A DNA stretch of 64,000 bases, from contig NZ_CP060034.1 in the NCBI RefSeq assembly GCF_023208195.1, forward strand, positions 3,844,001-3,908,000, written 5' to 3'. The stretch's first letter is position 1; the number at the start of each line of letters is the position of its first letter. The position numbers were made by a program, and so were the translations under genes. Origin of the DNA: Nocardioides sp. InS609-2 (GTDB taxonomy: Bacteria > Actinomycetota > Actinomycetes > Propionibacteriales > Nocardioidaceae). Below the pieces are notes generated by a model. It had not been told where the DNA came from. It did no database searches and saw only the letters and a program-made list of their open reading frames with translations. Below are positions 45,830 to 55,400 of this stretch, piece after piece.

Positions 45830-45967
45830 CATGTGGTGCTCGTCGGCAAGGGCATCAACGACGTGCCCGCGCTGGCTGGGGACGCGAGACATGCCCGGCC
45901 AGGTCTGGCTAACGCGGCCCATATTCCAGAGCCAGGCCAGCCGGCTGCGGAACCTGCCACTGCGTAG
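45830..45967 (+). pseudogene. Scrap of a P-type metal ATPase
   Basis: One frame reads VVLVGKGINDVPALAGDARH before wandering to a stop. It corresponds to the hinge motif VxGDGxNDxPALAxAD of copper/heavy-metal ATPases with the first Asp changed to Lys. Too short for certainty. The flanking 45591-45829 shows nothing else recognisable. Confidence 0.35.
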
Positions 45968-46079
45968 ACGCAAGTCGAGCAGATTGGTCGTGAATACATG
46001 CAGGGCGCGCCGTGCAATGTTCGCTGCATCTCGACAGATCCCTGAGGGCAAGTCTTTGCCGACACGTTTTCGAGATTTT

Positions 46080-46157
46080 GGGGGAACGCCCTCTGACCTG
46101 CGCAAACACCTGCGCGCCCTGAGCGTTCCCCCGCCTTGCCGGGCGTTGGGGGGAACG
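46080..46157. promoter_or_regulatory. Repeated GGGGGAACG motif upstream of the conjugation genes
   Basis: GGGGGAACGC (46080-46089) faces an exact inverted copy GCGTTCCCCC (46123-46132). A third GGGGGAACG lies at about 46149-46157. They sit in the 250-bp leader before the first conjugation gene and may be regulator sites or part of a transfer origin. Confidence 0.45.
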
Positions 46158-46220
46158 TGAAGAGGGACGCTCGAATGGTTCCTTCTCGCCGTGGATTCGC
46201 CACGACGAGAGGAATGTGTG

Positions 46221-47060
46221 ATGGGTGTTGCCGCGCTGTTGGATCTAGATGACGACCGGGCCGGGCTGTTGAAGTTGGCCGAGGATCGCTGGTGCGTCTG
46301 GGTCGACACGGAGCCGCGTCTCGGCGTGGTTCCGGGCGGGATGCGAGGACTGCGGCCTTGGCTGCGAGTGGCTGACTCGGCGGCCGCGGATGAGGCTCTG
46401 CTGGGGTTGGCGATGCTGGCCGCGCCAGACGGTGGTGACGATGTCGCAGCTGCTGCCGTGCTGGCCTGGGCGCTGCTGCCGGGTGCGTGTCACCTTGCCC
46501 ACCGCCTGACTGTGGGGCCCCGGCGTGCGGTGGGTGGGGCGGACACATCGGTCGATGAACTGGTGGCCGCTCAGCTGTGGCTCGAGGTTCGGTCCTTTGC
46601 CTGGCGCCGGCGACGGAAGGTAGCGGCCAACCTTCTGATGGACACCCGAGCCGGGGTGCTCCTGGAACTGGGCGACTACCACCAGGTGGCCCGTGTCGAC
46701 AGGTCGTGGGCACACACCACCCTCGCAGATGTCAACGAGGAGAACCGGTCGGCGACCGAACTCCCAGCGGCAGAGGAAGAGCCGCTCGAGGTGCTCCTGG
46801 AGCTCTTGGAGTGGGCGACGACCAGCCAGGTCATCAGCGAGGACGACAGGTGCTTGTTGATGTGCCTGGTCGACGAGGCCGCGCGCTCCGACGTGCAGCG
46901 ATCCTCACGCGGCCGCGGCGGGTTCGCGTCCAACGACCTCTCCCGGGCGGTGGCGCCTCGGGTCGGGGTATCGGAGGCCACCGTCCGTCGACGGGCGGCG
47001 CGCAGCATGCGTGCACTGAGCGAGGCGGTCGCCGGTGGGGGTTTTCGGAATGAAGGTTGA
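46221..47060 (+). CDS. Sigma-region-4-like HTH regulator of the conjugative element
   Basis: A 279-aa protein. The N-terminal two-thirds is unassigned. The C-terminal 50 residues form a helix-turn-helix (RAVAPRVGVSEATVRRRAAR) like sigma-factor region 4. An upstream part (RSFAWRRRRKVAANLLMDTR) is like the linker seen in replication/transfer regulators of actinobacterial plasmids. The ATG follows GAGGAA, and an earlier GTG is rejected. It heads a run of overlapping genes and probably regulates it. Confidence 0.7.
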   Translation: MGVAALLDLDDDRAGLLKLAEDRWCVWVDTEPRLGVVPGGMRGLRPWLRVADSAAADEALLGLAMLAAPDGGDDVAAAAVLAWALLPGACHLAHRLTVGPRRAVGGADTSVDELVAAQLWLEVRSFAWRRRRKVAANLLMDTRAGVLLELGDYHQVARVDRSWAHTTLADVNEENRSATELPAAEEEPLEVLLELLEWATTSQVISEDDRCLLMCLVDEAARSDVQRSSRGRGGFASNDLSRAVAPRVGVSEATVRRRAARSMRALSEAVAGGGFRNEG

Positions 47061-47322
47061 TCGCCCAGCACTCGGTCTCGCCGTAGGACCGGCGAAGGCG
47101 GTGATGGAGATGTCAGAGGTCCAGGGAGTGCGAAGCACCGAGCAGATTGCCCAGTTGTTCGAGATCGCCAGCAAGGAGGACGAGGCGATTCGTCAGCTGG
47201 GCGGGTGCGTGGCGCTGTTCGATGAGGTTCAGCGGGCCAAGGATGCCCTCAAGCGGCTCTCCCCAGCCGAGGTTCGTTCCGCACTTGAGTACCGCAGGTT
47301 GGCCTTGGGAGACCAGCCGTGA
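47050..47322 (+). CDS. Small hypothetical protein of the conjugative element
   Basis: A 90-aa helical protein (SEVQGVRSTEQIAQLFEIAS, RAKDALKRLSPAEVRSALEY) without a known domain. It overlaps both neighbours by a few bases, which supports translation. An internal ATG near residue 19 is another possible start. Confidence 0.6.
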   Translation: MKVDRPALGLAVGPAKAVMEMSEVQGVRSTEQIAQLFEIASKEDEAIRQLGGCVALFDEVQRAKDALKRLSPAEVRSALEYRRLALGDQP

Positions 47323-48164
47323 GCACCGGCACCGGCAGTCGGGAGACCAGGTCGGCGGTGTCGGTTGACGAGCTCACGAGGGCTTGGCGCGCCATCCAGG
47401 CCGGTGACTTTCGGGCAACAAGAGCTCGGCCGCCCGCCAACGCAGCGGCCTCTTCCTTCGGGCACGCGACCTGGCACCCGGCTGCGGGGGAGTGGATTCT
47501 GCCGGTGCTTGGCTGCGCCGGCGCGGTAGGGGCCACCACGGTAGCCACCGCCATCGCGGAGGCTTCGAGCAGCAGGGCGCGCATCGTGGAGTGCTGCTCG
47601 ATCACCGCGTCCGGCCTGGCTGCGGCCAGCACGGCTGAGCTGGGACTCCATCCAGATGGATGGCGCCAAGGCACCCGCGGTCGAGTGCTCCTCGAACGAG
47701 TCGACGACATGTTGACCGGCGTGGACCAGGTGCCGCACCCCACGCCCACCCCGGAGGGAGTCCAGCTCACGGTTCTCGATGTGGGCTGGGACGTCACCCA
47801 GCTCTTCGCGGGCGGTTCGTGGCTGGCCGAGGCCACCCTGACAGCCGACCACACGGTGTTGGTCGCGGCAGCGACCGTGCCCAGCCTGCGGCGCCTGGAG
47901 ACGACCCTGGCCCACTTCGAGGACCTCGACCGCGTCCTGGTCGCCGTCGTAGGGCCACGGCGCAAGAAGTGGCCCAAGTGCGTGGAGCACTCCGCTGGCC
48001 CTCGCACGCGTCGACTGCTCGGCGACGGAGGCGGGGTGGTGGAGATCCCGGTGGACCGAGAGCGGGCAGTCACCGGCCTCGACTCCAAGCCTCTGCCTCA
48101 GCCGCTGATCCGCGCCGCCGAACAAATCCTGTCACGCCTGGGGCATCCGACCATCACCAACTGA
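47319..48164 (+). CDS. ParA/MinD-like protein of the conjugative element
   Basis: A 281-aa protein whose P-loop-like segment reads LGCAGAVGATTVATAIAEA. It has the GxGG-to-GATT layout of ParA/MinD proteins but lacks the usual Lys before TT, so ATP binding may be weak or absent. Later strands include LTVLDVGWDV and TVLVAAATVPSLRRLE, matching the switch regions. Similar proteins precede TrbC/TrbL genes in actinobacterial conjugative elements. The role may be positioning of DNA or the secretion machine. Confidence 0.7.
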   Translation: MSTGTGSRETRSAVSVDELTRAWRAIQAGDFRATRARPPANAAASSFGHATWHPAAGEWILPVLGCAGAVGATTVATAIAEASSSRARIVECCSITASGLAAASTAELGLHPDGWRQGTRGRVLLERVDDMLTGVDQVPHPTPTPEGVQLTVLDVGWDVTQLFAGGSWLAEATLTADHTVLVAAATVPSLRRLETTLAHFEDLDRVLVAVVGPRRKKWPKCVEHSAGPRTRRLLGDGGGVVEIPVDRERAVTGLDSKPLPQPLIRAAEQILSRLGHPTITN

Positions 48165-48202
48165 ACACGACGACTCGAATCCAACCGAAGGAGAGCACAC
48201 CT

Positions 48203-48499
48203 ATGAACACCATGACCTCAACCGCCCTGACGATCTCGATGAAGGTCTGCCCGAAGGCGCCACCCGGCGCCCAGGCACCCGTCGATGAGATCACCGGCTA
48301 CGTGCTGTGGGGAGTCATCATCCTCTTCGGCCTCGCGGTCGTGATTGGCATCGGGGCGGTCGTGGCCGGCCGGATCTTCGGCATGGCCCACGCCTCCAAG
48401 GTGGGGGTGATCAGCATCGTTGTGGTGTTCCTCGCTGCGATCGGCTACCTCGTCGCGCCCTCGATGCTCGACGGGCTCTTGGGCCAGGGCTGCGTCTGA
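48203..48499 (+). CDS. VirB2/TrbC-like small membrane protein
   Basis: A 98-aa protein with an extracellular N-terminal part holding one Cys (MKVCPKAPPGA) and two membrane helices (VLWGVIILFGLAVVIGIGAV, VGVISIVVVFLAAIGYLVAP). Small size, position before TrbL and two-helix layout fit a pilin-like or channel subunit of a type IV secretion system. AAGGAGAG precedes the ATG. Confidence 0.75.
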   Translation: MNTMTSTALTISMKVCPKAPPGAQAPVDEITGYVLWGVIILFGLAVVIGIGAVVAGRIFGMAHASKVGVISIVVVFLAAIGYLVAPSMLDGLLGQGCV

Positions 48500-48500
48500 G

Positions 48501-50938
48501 ATGAGCAGCGCAGCCATGAACACGACCGGCTGGGGCCGGCGGCGCCTGCTGGGGATCCTCGCGGGTGCGATCGTGGCTGCCCTGGTCTTGGTCGCCGGCC
48601 TGGGTTACGCGGTCTTGCAGGTGGTGGCACCCGCGGGCAACCAAGGGCGTGACGCGGACGTACCGGGCGTGGCACGAGGAGGCGGGCTGCCGCCGAGCTC
48701 GGCTACCGGCCAAGAGCTCCGCGACGAGATCGCGGCCGCCCCGATGCTCTCGGTGCCGAAGGAGGCCATGGAGCAGTCCGAGAAGGCCACCGAGGCGGCA
48801 CCGCTGTCAGTACCCTCCGGGACCCGGCTGGGGGCGGCGAACGTGCTCATGGGTTTCCCGCAGACCCCGGAGGGTGCTGCCGGTCAGCTCGCCCAGCTTG
48901 AGGTCACAGTCCTGCAGGCGATGAGCCTGGCGACTACACAGCAGGTCTACGACGCTTGGGCGATGCCTGCTGGTCCGGGCGTGGAGGGCTGGGGCCTGGC
49001 CCGAGCCGTGGGCGCGTTCCTGGACAGCACCGGGATGGTCGAGGCGAAGGACCCCTCGATCACGGTGCGAGTCCAGCCGGCTGCGCTCCTGATCAAAGGC
49101 ACGGACGGGGCCGACTGGGTCACGGCGTGTGTGTTGACCCGGATCAGTGCCAGCTTCCGCGCCCAGGGGGAGGTCGCCTACGGCTACTGCGAGCGCATGC
49201 AGTGGCACGGCGGACGATGGATGATCGCGCCCGGCTCGGTGCCGGCACCGGCGCCGTCTACCTGGCCGGGGACGCAGCTGGCCATTGAGGCTGGGTGGCG
49301 CACCTGGGTGAGCGAGGGCCTCACCGCGGACGCGCCGCCGGCCGGTGACAACCTCGGTGCCGGCGCGAGGCGCGGTCCCGCTGTGGCGATCCATGTTGGG
49401 CCGGGTCACGTGCAAGCGGTCGGCGCCGGTGTCGGAGCCCGGGTCGGGCCCGGCGCTGGAGCGGCACTCGGGATTGACATCATCCCGGACCTCCCGAACC
49501 CGCTCGGTGAGCTCGGGGAAGTGATCGCCAAGGCCGCCGCACAGGGCTGGACCGAGGCCATGCTGGCGCTGTGGAACGCCGGCTTGTTCGTGCTGCGCGT
49601 CGCGCTGGTGTATACCGAGAAGTTTCTGACGCCGGACCTCGGTGAGAACGGGCCTGGCCGGGTCATCTACGAGTACGCGTTCTGGATGTCCGGCGCGCTG
49701 GTGTTGGTGATGACGCTGATCCAACTCGGCGTGGCTGCCTTCAAACGTGAGGGCAAGAGCCTTGCCCGGGCCCTGATCGGCGGCGCCCAGTTCGTGGTGG
49801 TGTGCTTCGCGTGGTTGGGCTACTGCGTCGCCTTCCTCGCCGCCTGCACGGGGTTGAACGGTGCCCTGCTGAAGGCACTTCTGGGCGTGAACACCGTGAA
49901 TGAGTGGGACCCGCTCGGAGGGTTCGAGGACGAAGACGTCACCGACGCCGCTGTGGCGACCGTGCTCGGCTTGCTGGGCTGCGTGGTCTGGCTGGCTGCG
50001 CTCGGCCACATACTCATCATGTTGGCCCGCGCCGCATCGCTGATGGTGCTGGTCGCCACGGGCCCTGTGGCCGCCGCGGGTCTGGTCTCGGATGTCGGCC
50101 GCAGCTGGTTCTGGAAGAGCCTGCGCTGGTTTCACGCCGCGGCCTTCACGCCCGTGTTGATGGTGCTCGTGCTCGGGATCGGAGTTCAGTTCACCACCGG
50201 GGTGGCCGCTGGAATGAGCGACACTTCGACGAAGGCCATCGCGACCGCGCTGCCCGGCGTGATGCTGCTGTGTGTCAGCTGCGTGGCCCCGATGGCGTTG
50301 TTCAAGCTGCTTGCCTTCGTCGACCCCGGCACCCCATCGGGCTCGTCGTTCCGTCAGGGCATGGCGATGTCGGGCGGGCTGCAAGGCCTGATGTCCGGTG
50401 GCGGGTCAGGTGGCGGGTCGGAGGACGGCTCCTCCGCGGCGACGCAGGCCGATGACAGCGGACGGTCTGCCGGCGAGGGCAACGCGGAGACCTCGACCAG
50501 CGACCGGTTCGGCAAGTCCGGCCAAGGGATGTTGGCCGCGATCGGCGGCGGTGTCGGCGGGGTGATGGCTGCCGGCATGGGCATCGTGTCGACCATCGGC
50601 ACCAAGGGCGCGTCCTTGCTGGGCGACGAGACGAACCAGGCCGGCGTCGGCCACCACACTTATGGGCCGGACTTCAGCAGTCTGCAGGACCGCGACAACA
50701 ACTCCAACAACTCGAACAACCAGCAGCGCAGCTCCTCGGAGCCGGCCGATGACGACACCGGATCCCCACCCCCACCCCCCCGCCACCCCCGCCGCCGGGC
50801 GGCTCGCAACCGGGCGCCCCAGGGACCGGCGGCGGAGCCCCGGGCGCACCGGCCGGCGGCGCTGCGGGTGGTGCAGCCGGCGGTGCCGGGGGCGGTGCCG
50901 CGGGAGCAGCGGGAGCGGTGCCGCCGGTAGCGGTCTGA
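48501..50938 (+). CDS. TrbL/VirB6-like conjugation membrane protein with N-terminal domain
   Basis: About 810 aa. An N-terminal membrane anchor is followed by an extracellular NTF2/TcpC-like region (residues 110-270, containing WAMPAGPGVEGWGLARAVGA and GYCERMQWHGGRW). A polytopic TrbL-like part comes next (about residues 350-640, FWMSGALVLVMTLIQLGVAA, MLARAASLMVLVATGPVAAA). A long low-complexity tail ends the protein. The frame as sequenced ends at 50930 with an Arg-rich tail. A one-base slip in the C-run at 50764-50795 would instead give a Gly/Ala/Pro tail ending at 50938, as is normal for these proteins. Confidence 0.8.
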
Positions 50939-50975
50939 GTACGAGTCGGAACAACGAAACGAAATGGAGAAGGCG

Positions 50976-52487
50976 ATGACCACGACGTACGCCGACTACA
51001 GCCGTGACCGGATCGGCTGGTTCTTCGGAATCTCTGGGACACAGCTGGCGTTCTTGGCCACCGGCAGCCTGCCGGTCTTCTGGGCGATCCAGCAGGGCGC
51101 CTGGCTCTCAGGGTTTCTGCTGCTGCTCATCTGGGTGGCGGTGGTGCTGGTAACGATCGTGCCCATTCACGGCCGTTCGGCCACCGGATGGATGTGCGCC
51201 GCGGTCGCGCACGCGGCCGGCGGGCTGATGGGCTGGACGGCGTTTCGGGCCAAGGCCGCCGAGGGCAAGACCGAAGACCTCGAGACCCCGGACCTGCCCG
51301 GGGTCTTGCAGGGCGTCCAGATCCACGACGGCCCGCCGCACGGTTCGGGCCTGCAGCGGGTCGCGATCATCCAGGACCACGCCAGCCGGTGCTGGGCGGT
51401 GACGGCCGCGGTCGTGCACCCCGGAATCGGGATGGAGGCAGCCGACGAGCGACGCCGCTACGGGGCAGGCCTCGCGGAGCTCATCGATGTCGCCGGGCGC
51501 ACCGAGAAGATCGAGGAGATCCTGTTCATGGTCCGCACCGTCCCCGAGGACGGTGCCGAACGGGAGCTGTGGGTCCAGGCCCACACGAAGCCTTCCAGCC
51601 CGCCGCTGTCCCGGCAGATCAACGCCGACCTCGCCAACGGGCTGAGCCAGGCGTCGGTGCGTACCGAGCAGTTCATCACCCTGGTGGTGCCCGAGGCCCG
51701 CATCGCCCGGTCGGCCAAGGAGTCTGGTGGTGGCCTGGAGGGTCGGTGTCGCGAGCTGTACCTGCTGATGGGTGAGGTCGAGGCCCACCTGCGCGGTGCC
51801 ATGGGGATGACGTCGGTCAGCTGGCTGACCTCACCCGAGCTCGCGTTGGCCTGCCGGACCGGGTTTGCCCCAGGTGACCGGGCCGGCATCGTTGAGGCCT
51901 TGGCGCTGCGCGAGAAGGACCCGGGTGTGAACGCAGACGTCCCGTGGGCGATGGCCGGCCCCTCGGGTGCGGACCCGGTGGTGCGGCACTACAGCCACGA
52001 CGCGTGGAACTCGATCAGCGCCACCATCAAGCTGCCCGCCAAGGGTGCCGTGATGGGGGCACTGGCCCCGATTCTGACGCCGAGCGAGTCGGGGGAGCGG
52101 CGCTCGTTCATGGTCGCCTTCCCGATCGTGGCCCAGTCCAAGGCGGACCGGCAGTCAGGCAACTCCGAGTGGGCCGCCGACACCGCTGAGGCGGTGCGCG
52201 GCAGGCTCGGCATGAAGGTCCGCGCCAAGCAACGCGAGGAGACCGCCAAGGCCCGCGGGATGGACACCAAGCTGGCCCGCGGCAACTTCCTGACCCGCCC
52301 GTACGCCGTGTGCACGGTGACGGTCCCCAAGACGGCACGGGTCAGCGAGTTCGGTCGCCGCCTGGACGCCTCGGTACGACGGGCCGGGTTCGCCCCACTG
52401 CGACTCGACCTGGCCCAAGACGCCGCGTTCGCCGCCTCGGCAGTGCCCTTGGGCACCAGCCTGACCCGCAAGAGCGGCGCCCGATGA
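50976..52487 (+). CDS. SCO6880-family conjugation protein
   Basis: A 503-aa protein with two N-terminal membrane helices (residues 15-60) and a large cytoplasmic part. It begins TTTYADYSRDRIGWFFGISG. Conserved blocks are LPGVLQGVQIHDGPPHGSGL, AVHPGIGMEAADERRR-like, MAGPSGADPVVRHYSHDAWN and TRPYAVCTVTVPKTARVSEF. It is the hallmark protein of the S. coelicolor SCO6880 type of transfer cluster (recognised from memory). It probably anchors the adjacent ATPase at the membrane, like PrgI/VirB3-type proteins. The second Met after GGAGAAGGCG is used as start. Confidence 0.88.
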   Translation: MTTTYADYSRDRIGWFFGISGTQLAFLATGSLPVFWAIQQGAWLSGFLLLLIWVAVVLVTIVPIHGRSATGWMCAAVAHAAGGLMGWTAFRAKAAEGKTEDLETPDLPGVLQGVQIHDGPPHGSGLQRVAIIQDHASRCWAVTAAVVHPGIGMEAADERRRYGAGLAELIDVAGRTEKIEEILFMVRTVPEDGAERELWVQAHTKPSSPPLSRQINADLANGLSQASVRTEQFITLVVPEARIARSAKESGGGLEGRCRELYLLMGEVEAHLRGAMGMTSVSWLTSPELALACRTGFAPGDRAGIVEALALREKDPGVNADVPWAMAGPSGADPVVRHYSHDAWNSISATIKLPAKGAVMGALAPILTPSESGERRSFMVAFPIVAQSKADRQSGNSEWAADTAEAVRGRLGMKVRAKQREETAKARGMDTKLARGNFLTRPYAVCTVTVPKTARVSEFGRRLDASVRRAGFAPLRLDLAQDAAFAASAVPLGTSLTRKSGAR

Positions 52488-55400
52488 GCCCGCTCGCACG
52501 AGTGGGCCTGCGCCGCAGCGCTCATGGTCGCCGAGGCGGCCGCGACATGTCGCAACTGCTGTCCGACTTCGGCCACGACCTGCCCTTGACTCCCGTAGCC
52601 CTGGCCGCAACCAAGGAGGCGCGCCTGTTCAGGCCGGCTCCCCGCCGCGGCGCGATGCGTGCCGGCCGCGGCTGGGCCGCAGCCGGCGCACCGGCCTCGG
52701 CGTGGCGCATGACCAGCGACCAGGCCCCCGTCCTTTGGCCCTTCATCGGTGCCCCCGGCCTGCCGCCCACCGGCGCACAGATGGGCATCGACCAGCTCTC
52801 CGGCGGGTCGTTCTACGCCGACCCTTTGGGGTGGGTGCTTCGCGACGACGTCCCGGTCACCAACCCCAACATCTTCTACTACTCCAAGCCCGGGACGGGT
52901 AAGTCCGCGACCGTGAAGGCGTTCTGCAACCGCATGATGCCCTTCGGCTACCGGACCCTCATCCTGGGCGACCCCAAGGACGAGTACGAGAAGCTCTGCC
53001 GCGCCCACGGTGTGGAGCCGTTCGTCATCGGGCCCGGCATGTGGACCAGGATCAACCCGCTGTCCAAAGGCCCCCTCGGACAGGGCTGGGACCGGCTCGA
53101 CGCCACCGAGGCCCAACGTCGTGCCACCATCATCTTCGCCCGCTGGCTCACCCTGGTCCGCGGCCTGGTGGGATCGATGCGCATCGGCACCGCACACGTC
53201 CCGTTCGGGCCGACCGAGGCCGACGTCGTCCACACCGCGCTCGAGTTCCTCACCGGCTACGCCCAGGGCTCCACCGAGCTGCGCGAGACAACCATCCCCG
53301 AGCTGTGGCACCTGCTGCACAACCCCACCCCCGAGCTGGTCCGGGGCTGTCAGTACGCCACCGAACGGCAGTTCCTCGACGAGACCCGGCTGCTGCGTAA
53401 CGCGCTGGGCCAGCTGGTCAAGGGCACCCTGGCCGGCCTGTTCGACGACCACACCAACATCGACGTCGACTGGCGGGCCCCGATCCAGTCCCTGAGCCTC
53501 TCGCGCCTCGACGACCTCGGCGACGAAGCGGTGGGCATCGCGCTGCTGTGCGTGAACAGCTGGGGCCGGGGATTGCGCGAAATCGCCGAACCCGGCGATC
53601 TGCGGATCGTGGTCCGCGACGAGGTCTGGAAGCAGCTGCGCCTCGGGGTCTCCGCGGTGCAGAGCTTCGATGCGGACCTGCGCCTGTCCCGCGGCATGGC
53701 AGGCCGGGGAGGCGACATCCAGTGGGCCAACCTGCACAAGCCCTCCGACCTGCTCTCGGTCGGCGACGGCGACTCCCAGGCCACCGCCATCGCCAAGGAC
53801 CTCCTCGAGCTCGCCGACATCAAGATCCTCGGCGGCCAGAAGCCGAAGGTCGCCCGCGAGCTCGACACGATGCTCGGCCTCGGCCCGATCGCCCAAGACC
53901 TCGTCACCGGGTGGGCGATGCAGGGCAAGGGCCGCGCACTGTGGTGCGTGGGGGAGTCGACCTACAAGGTCCAGACCGTCCTCCACCCCGTCGAGCGGGA
54001 GCTGACCTGGACCAACGAGGCCATCGAGGGCGGCCTTATGACTGTTCGCCGGATTTCTGACGCTTTCTCGCCGAACTTGCACATGGTCGGTGGGTTGTCG
54101 GCCTGTCTTCGTTCATGTTCGCCGAACTCTCTCATCGTTGTCACCCAGGTCGTGGTGTTCGATGGCCTTGAGGTAACGCGTGGCGCCTTCGACTCGGAGG
54201 TCGAGCACGTCACCGGTGCGGCGGACATCGCCGCCGGTGACCTGACCCACGGGCACGAGCAATGTCCCGGCGAAGGTTGTCCTACCGAGGGCGGGTCATG
54301 CGTCGTCGCGGAGGGATGGCCCGGTCGACGCTGTGGCGATGCGCGGCTTCATCTCTTCGATGAAGCGGCGGGCGAGGGCAGTCAAGCGTGGGTCGGCCCG
54401 TTTGTGGACCCGTTCCCAGGGGTTGGGCCGATCGGCGATCGCCGCCTCGACGAGTTGGTGCCACTCCGTTGGAAGCACTGTCAGGCACCAGCGCGCTGCC
54501 TCGTTCTTGCCCGCGACTTGACCGGTGCTCGCGCTGTACAGCATGCGGCATTGAGTGAGGACCTCGTGCGGCTGGCCCCAGCCGTTCTCCAGGTACTCGA
54601 GGTCGCTCAAGGCATCGTCATGACGCCGGACGGCAAGCGCTGCAGCCTCCTGGCGGAGCACCTGTGTCGGGACCTCAGGCAGGAGCGAGTCAGGGGGCGG
54701 GCCCGTGATGGGCAGCCCGCGATTCTTGAGTACCCAGCGGAACGTCTCGGTGTTGTCGTGGCTCGACAACTCCATCTCACGCTGCCCGTTGTCGACGTAG
54801 AGCCACGACTGGTTGGAGTTTGCTCGCTCACGCAGCTGGTCGGCGGTGGCGTAGGAGCCTTCCAGGACGCGTGCCCAGTGCTCTGCCCTGGTGGGCATCC
54901 GTCGGTGGATCTCACGGATCTTCGACTCCTCGTTGGGGTCGAGTTCCTGCGCCGTAACGACGAGGAAGTCCACATCGGCGTGGACGTCTCCGGCGCCGAG
55001 CGCGAAGGACCCTTTGAGGTAGACGCCTACCAGGTTGTCCCCAAGCGCGGTCTGGACGCGCTCGGCGAAGTCGCCGAGAACGGCACGCAGGAGGTCAGCT
55101 TCGTGCGCGTCCAACTGAGCGTCCAGTTCCGGCAGCATGTTCAACAGTCTCGTTTCCTTGCAGTCGAGCGGCTGGTGACCAGTTCGTACCGATGGCCGGG
55201 CCCCGAGCATGCTCCCACTGTGGGGATCGCCCGTCTCATCAATATCCCCTGCTTCGCGACCAGTGGCTCGAGCGTGCCGCGCGAGTGCTTCCCGGCAGGT
55301 GGTCGGCCGCTAGCCTCGGGAACTCCGCTCGCCCTCGATGCCGAGATCGGGGTGCTCGATGGTCTTGAGGTAGCGGGTGGCGCCTTCGACGCTGAGGCCG

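Noticed and set aside
45775..46713. 312-codon minus-strand frame before the conjugation genes
   Set aside because: Pro/Arg/Ala-rich and antisense to a gene with an HTH domain and good start. It has no motif of its own.
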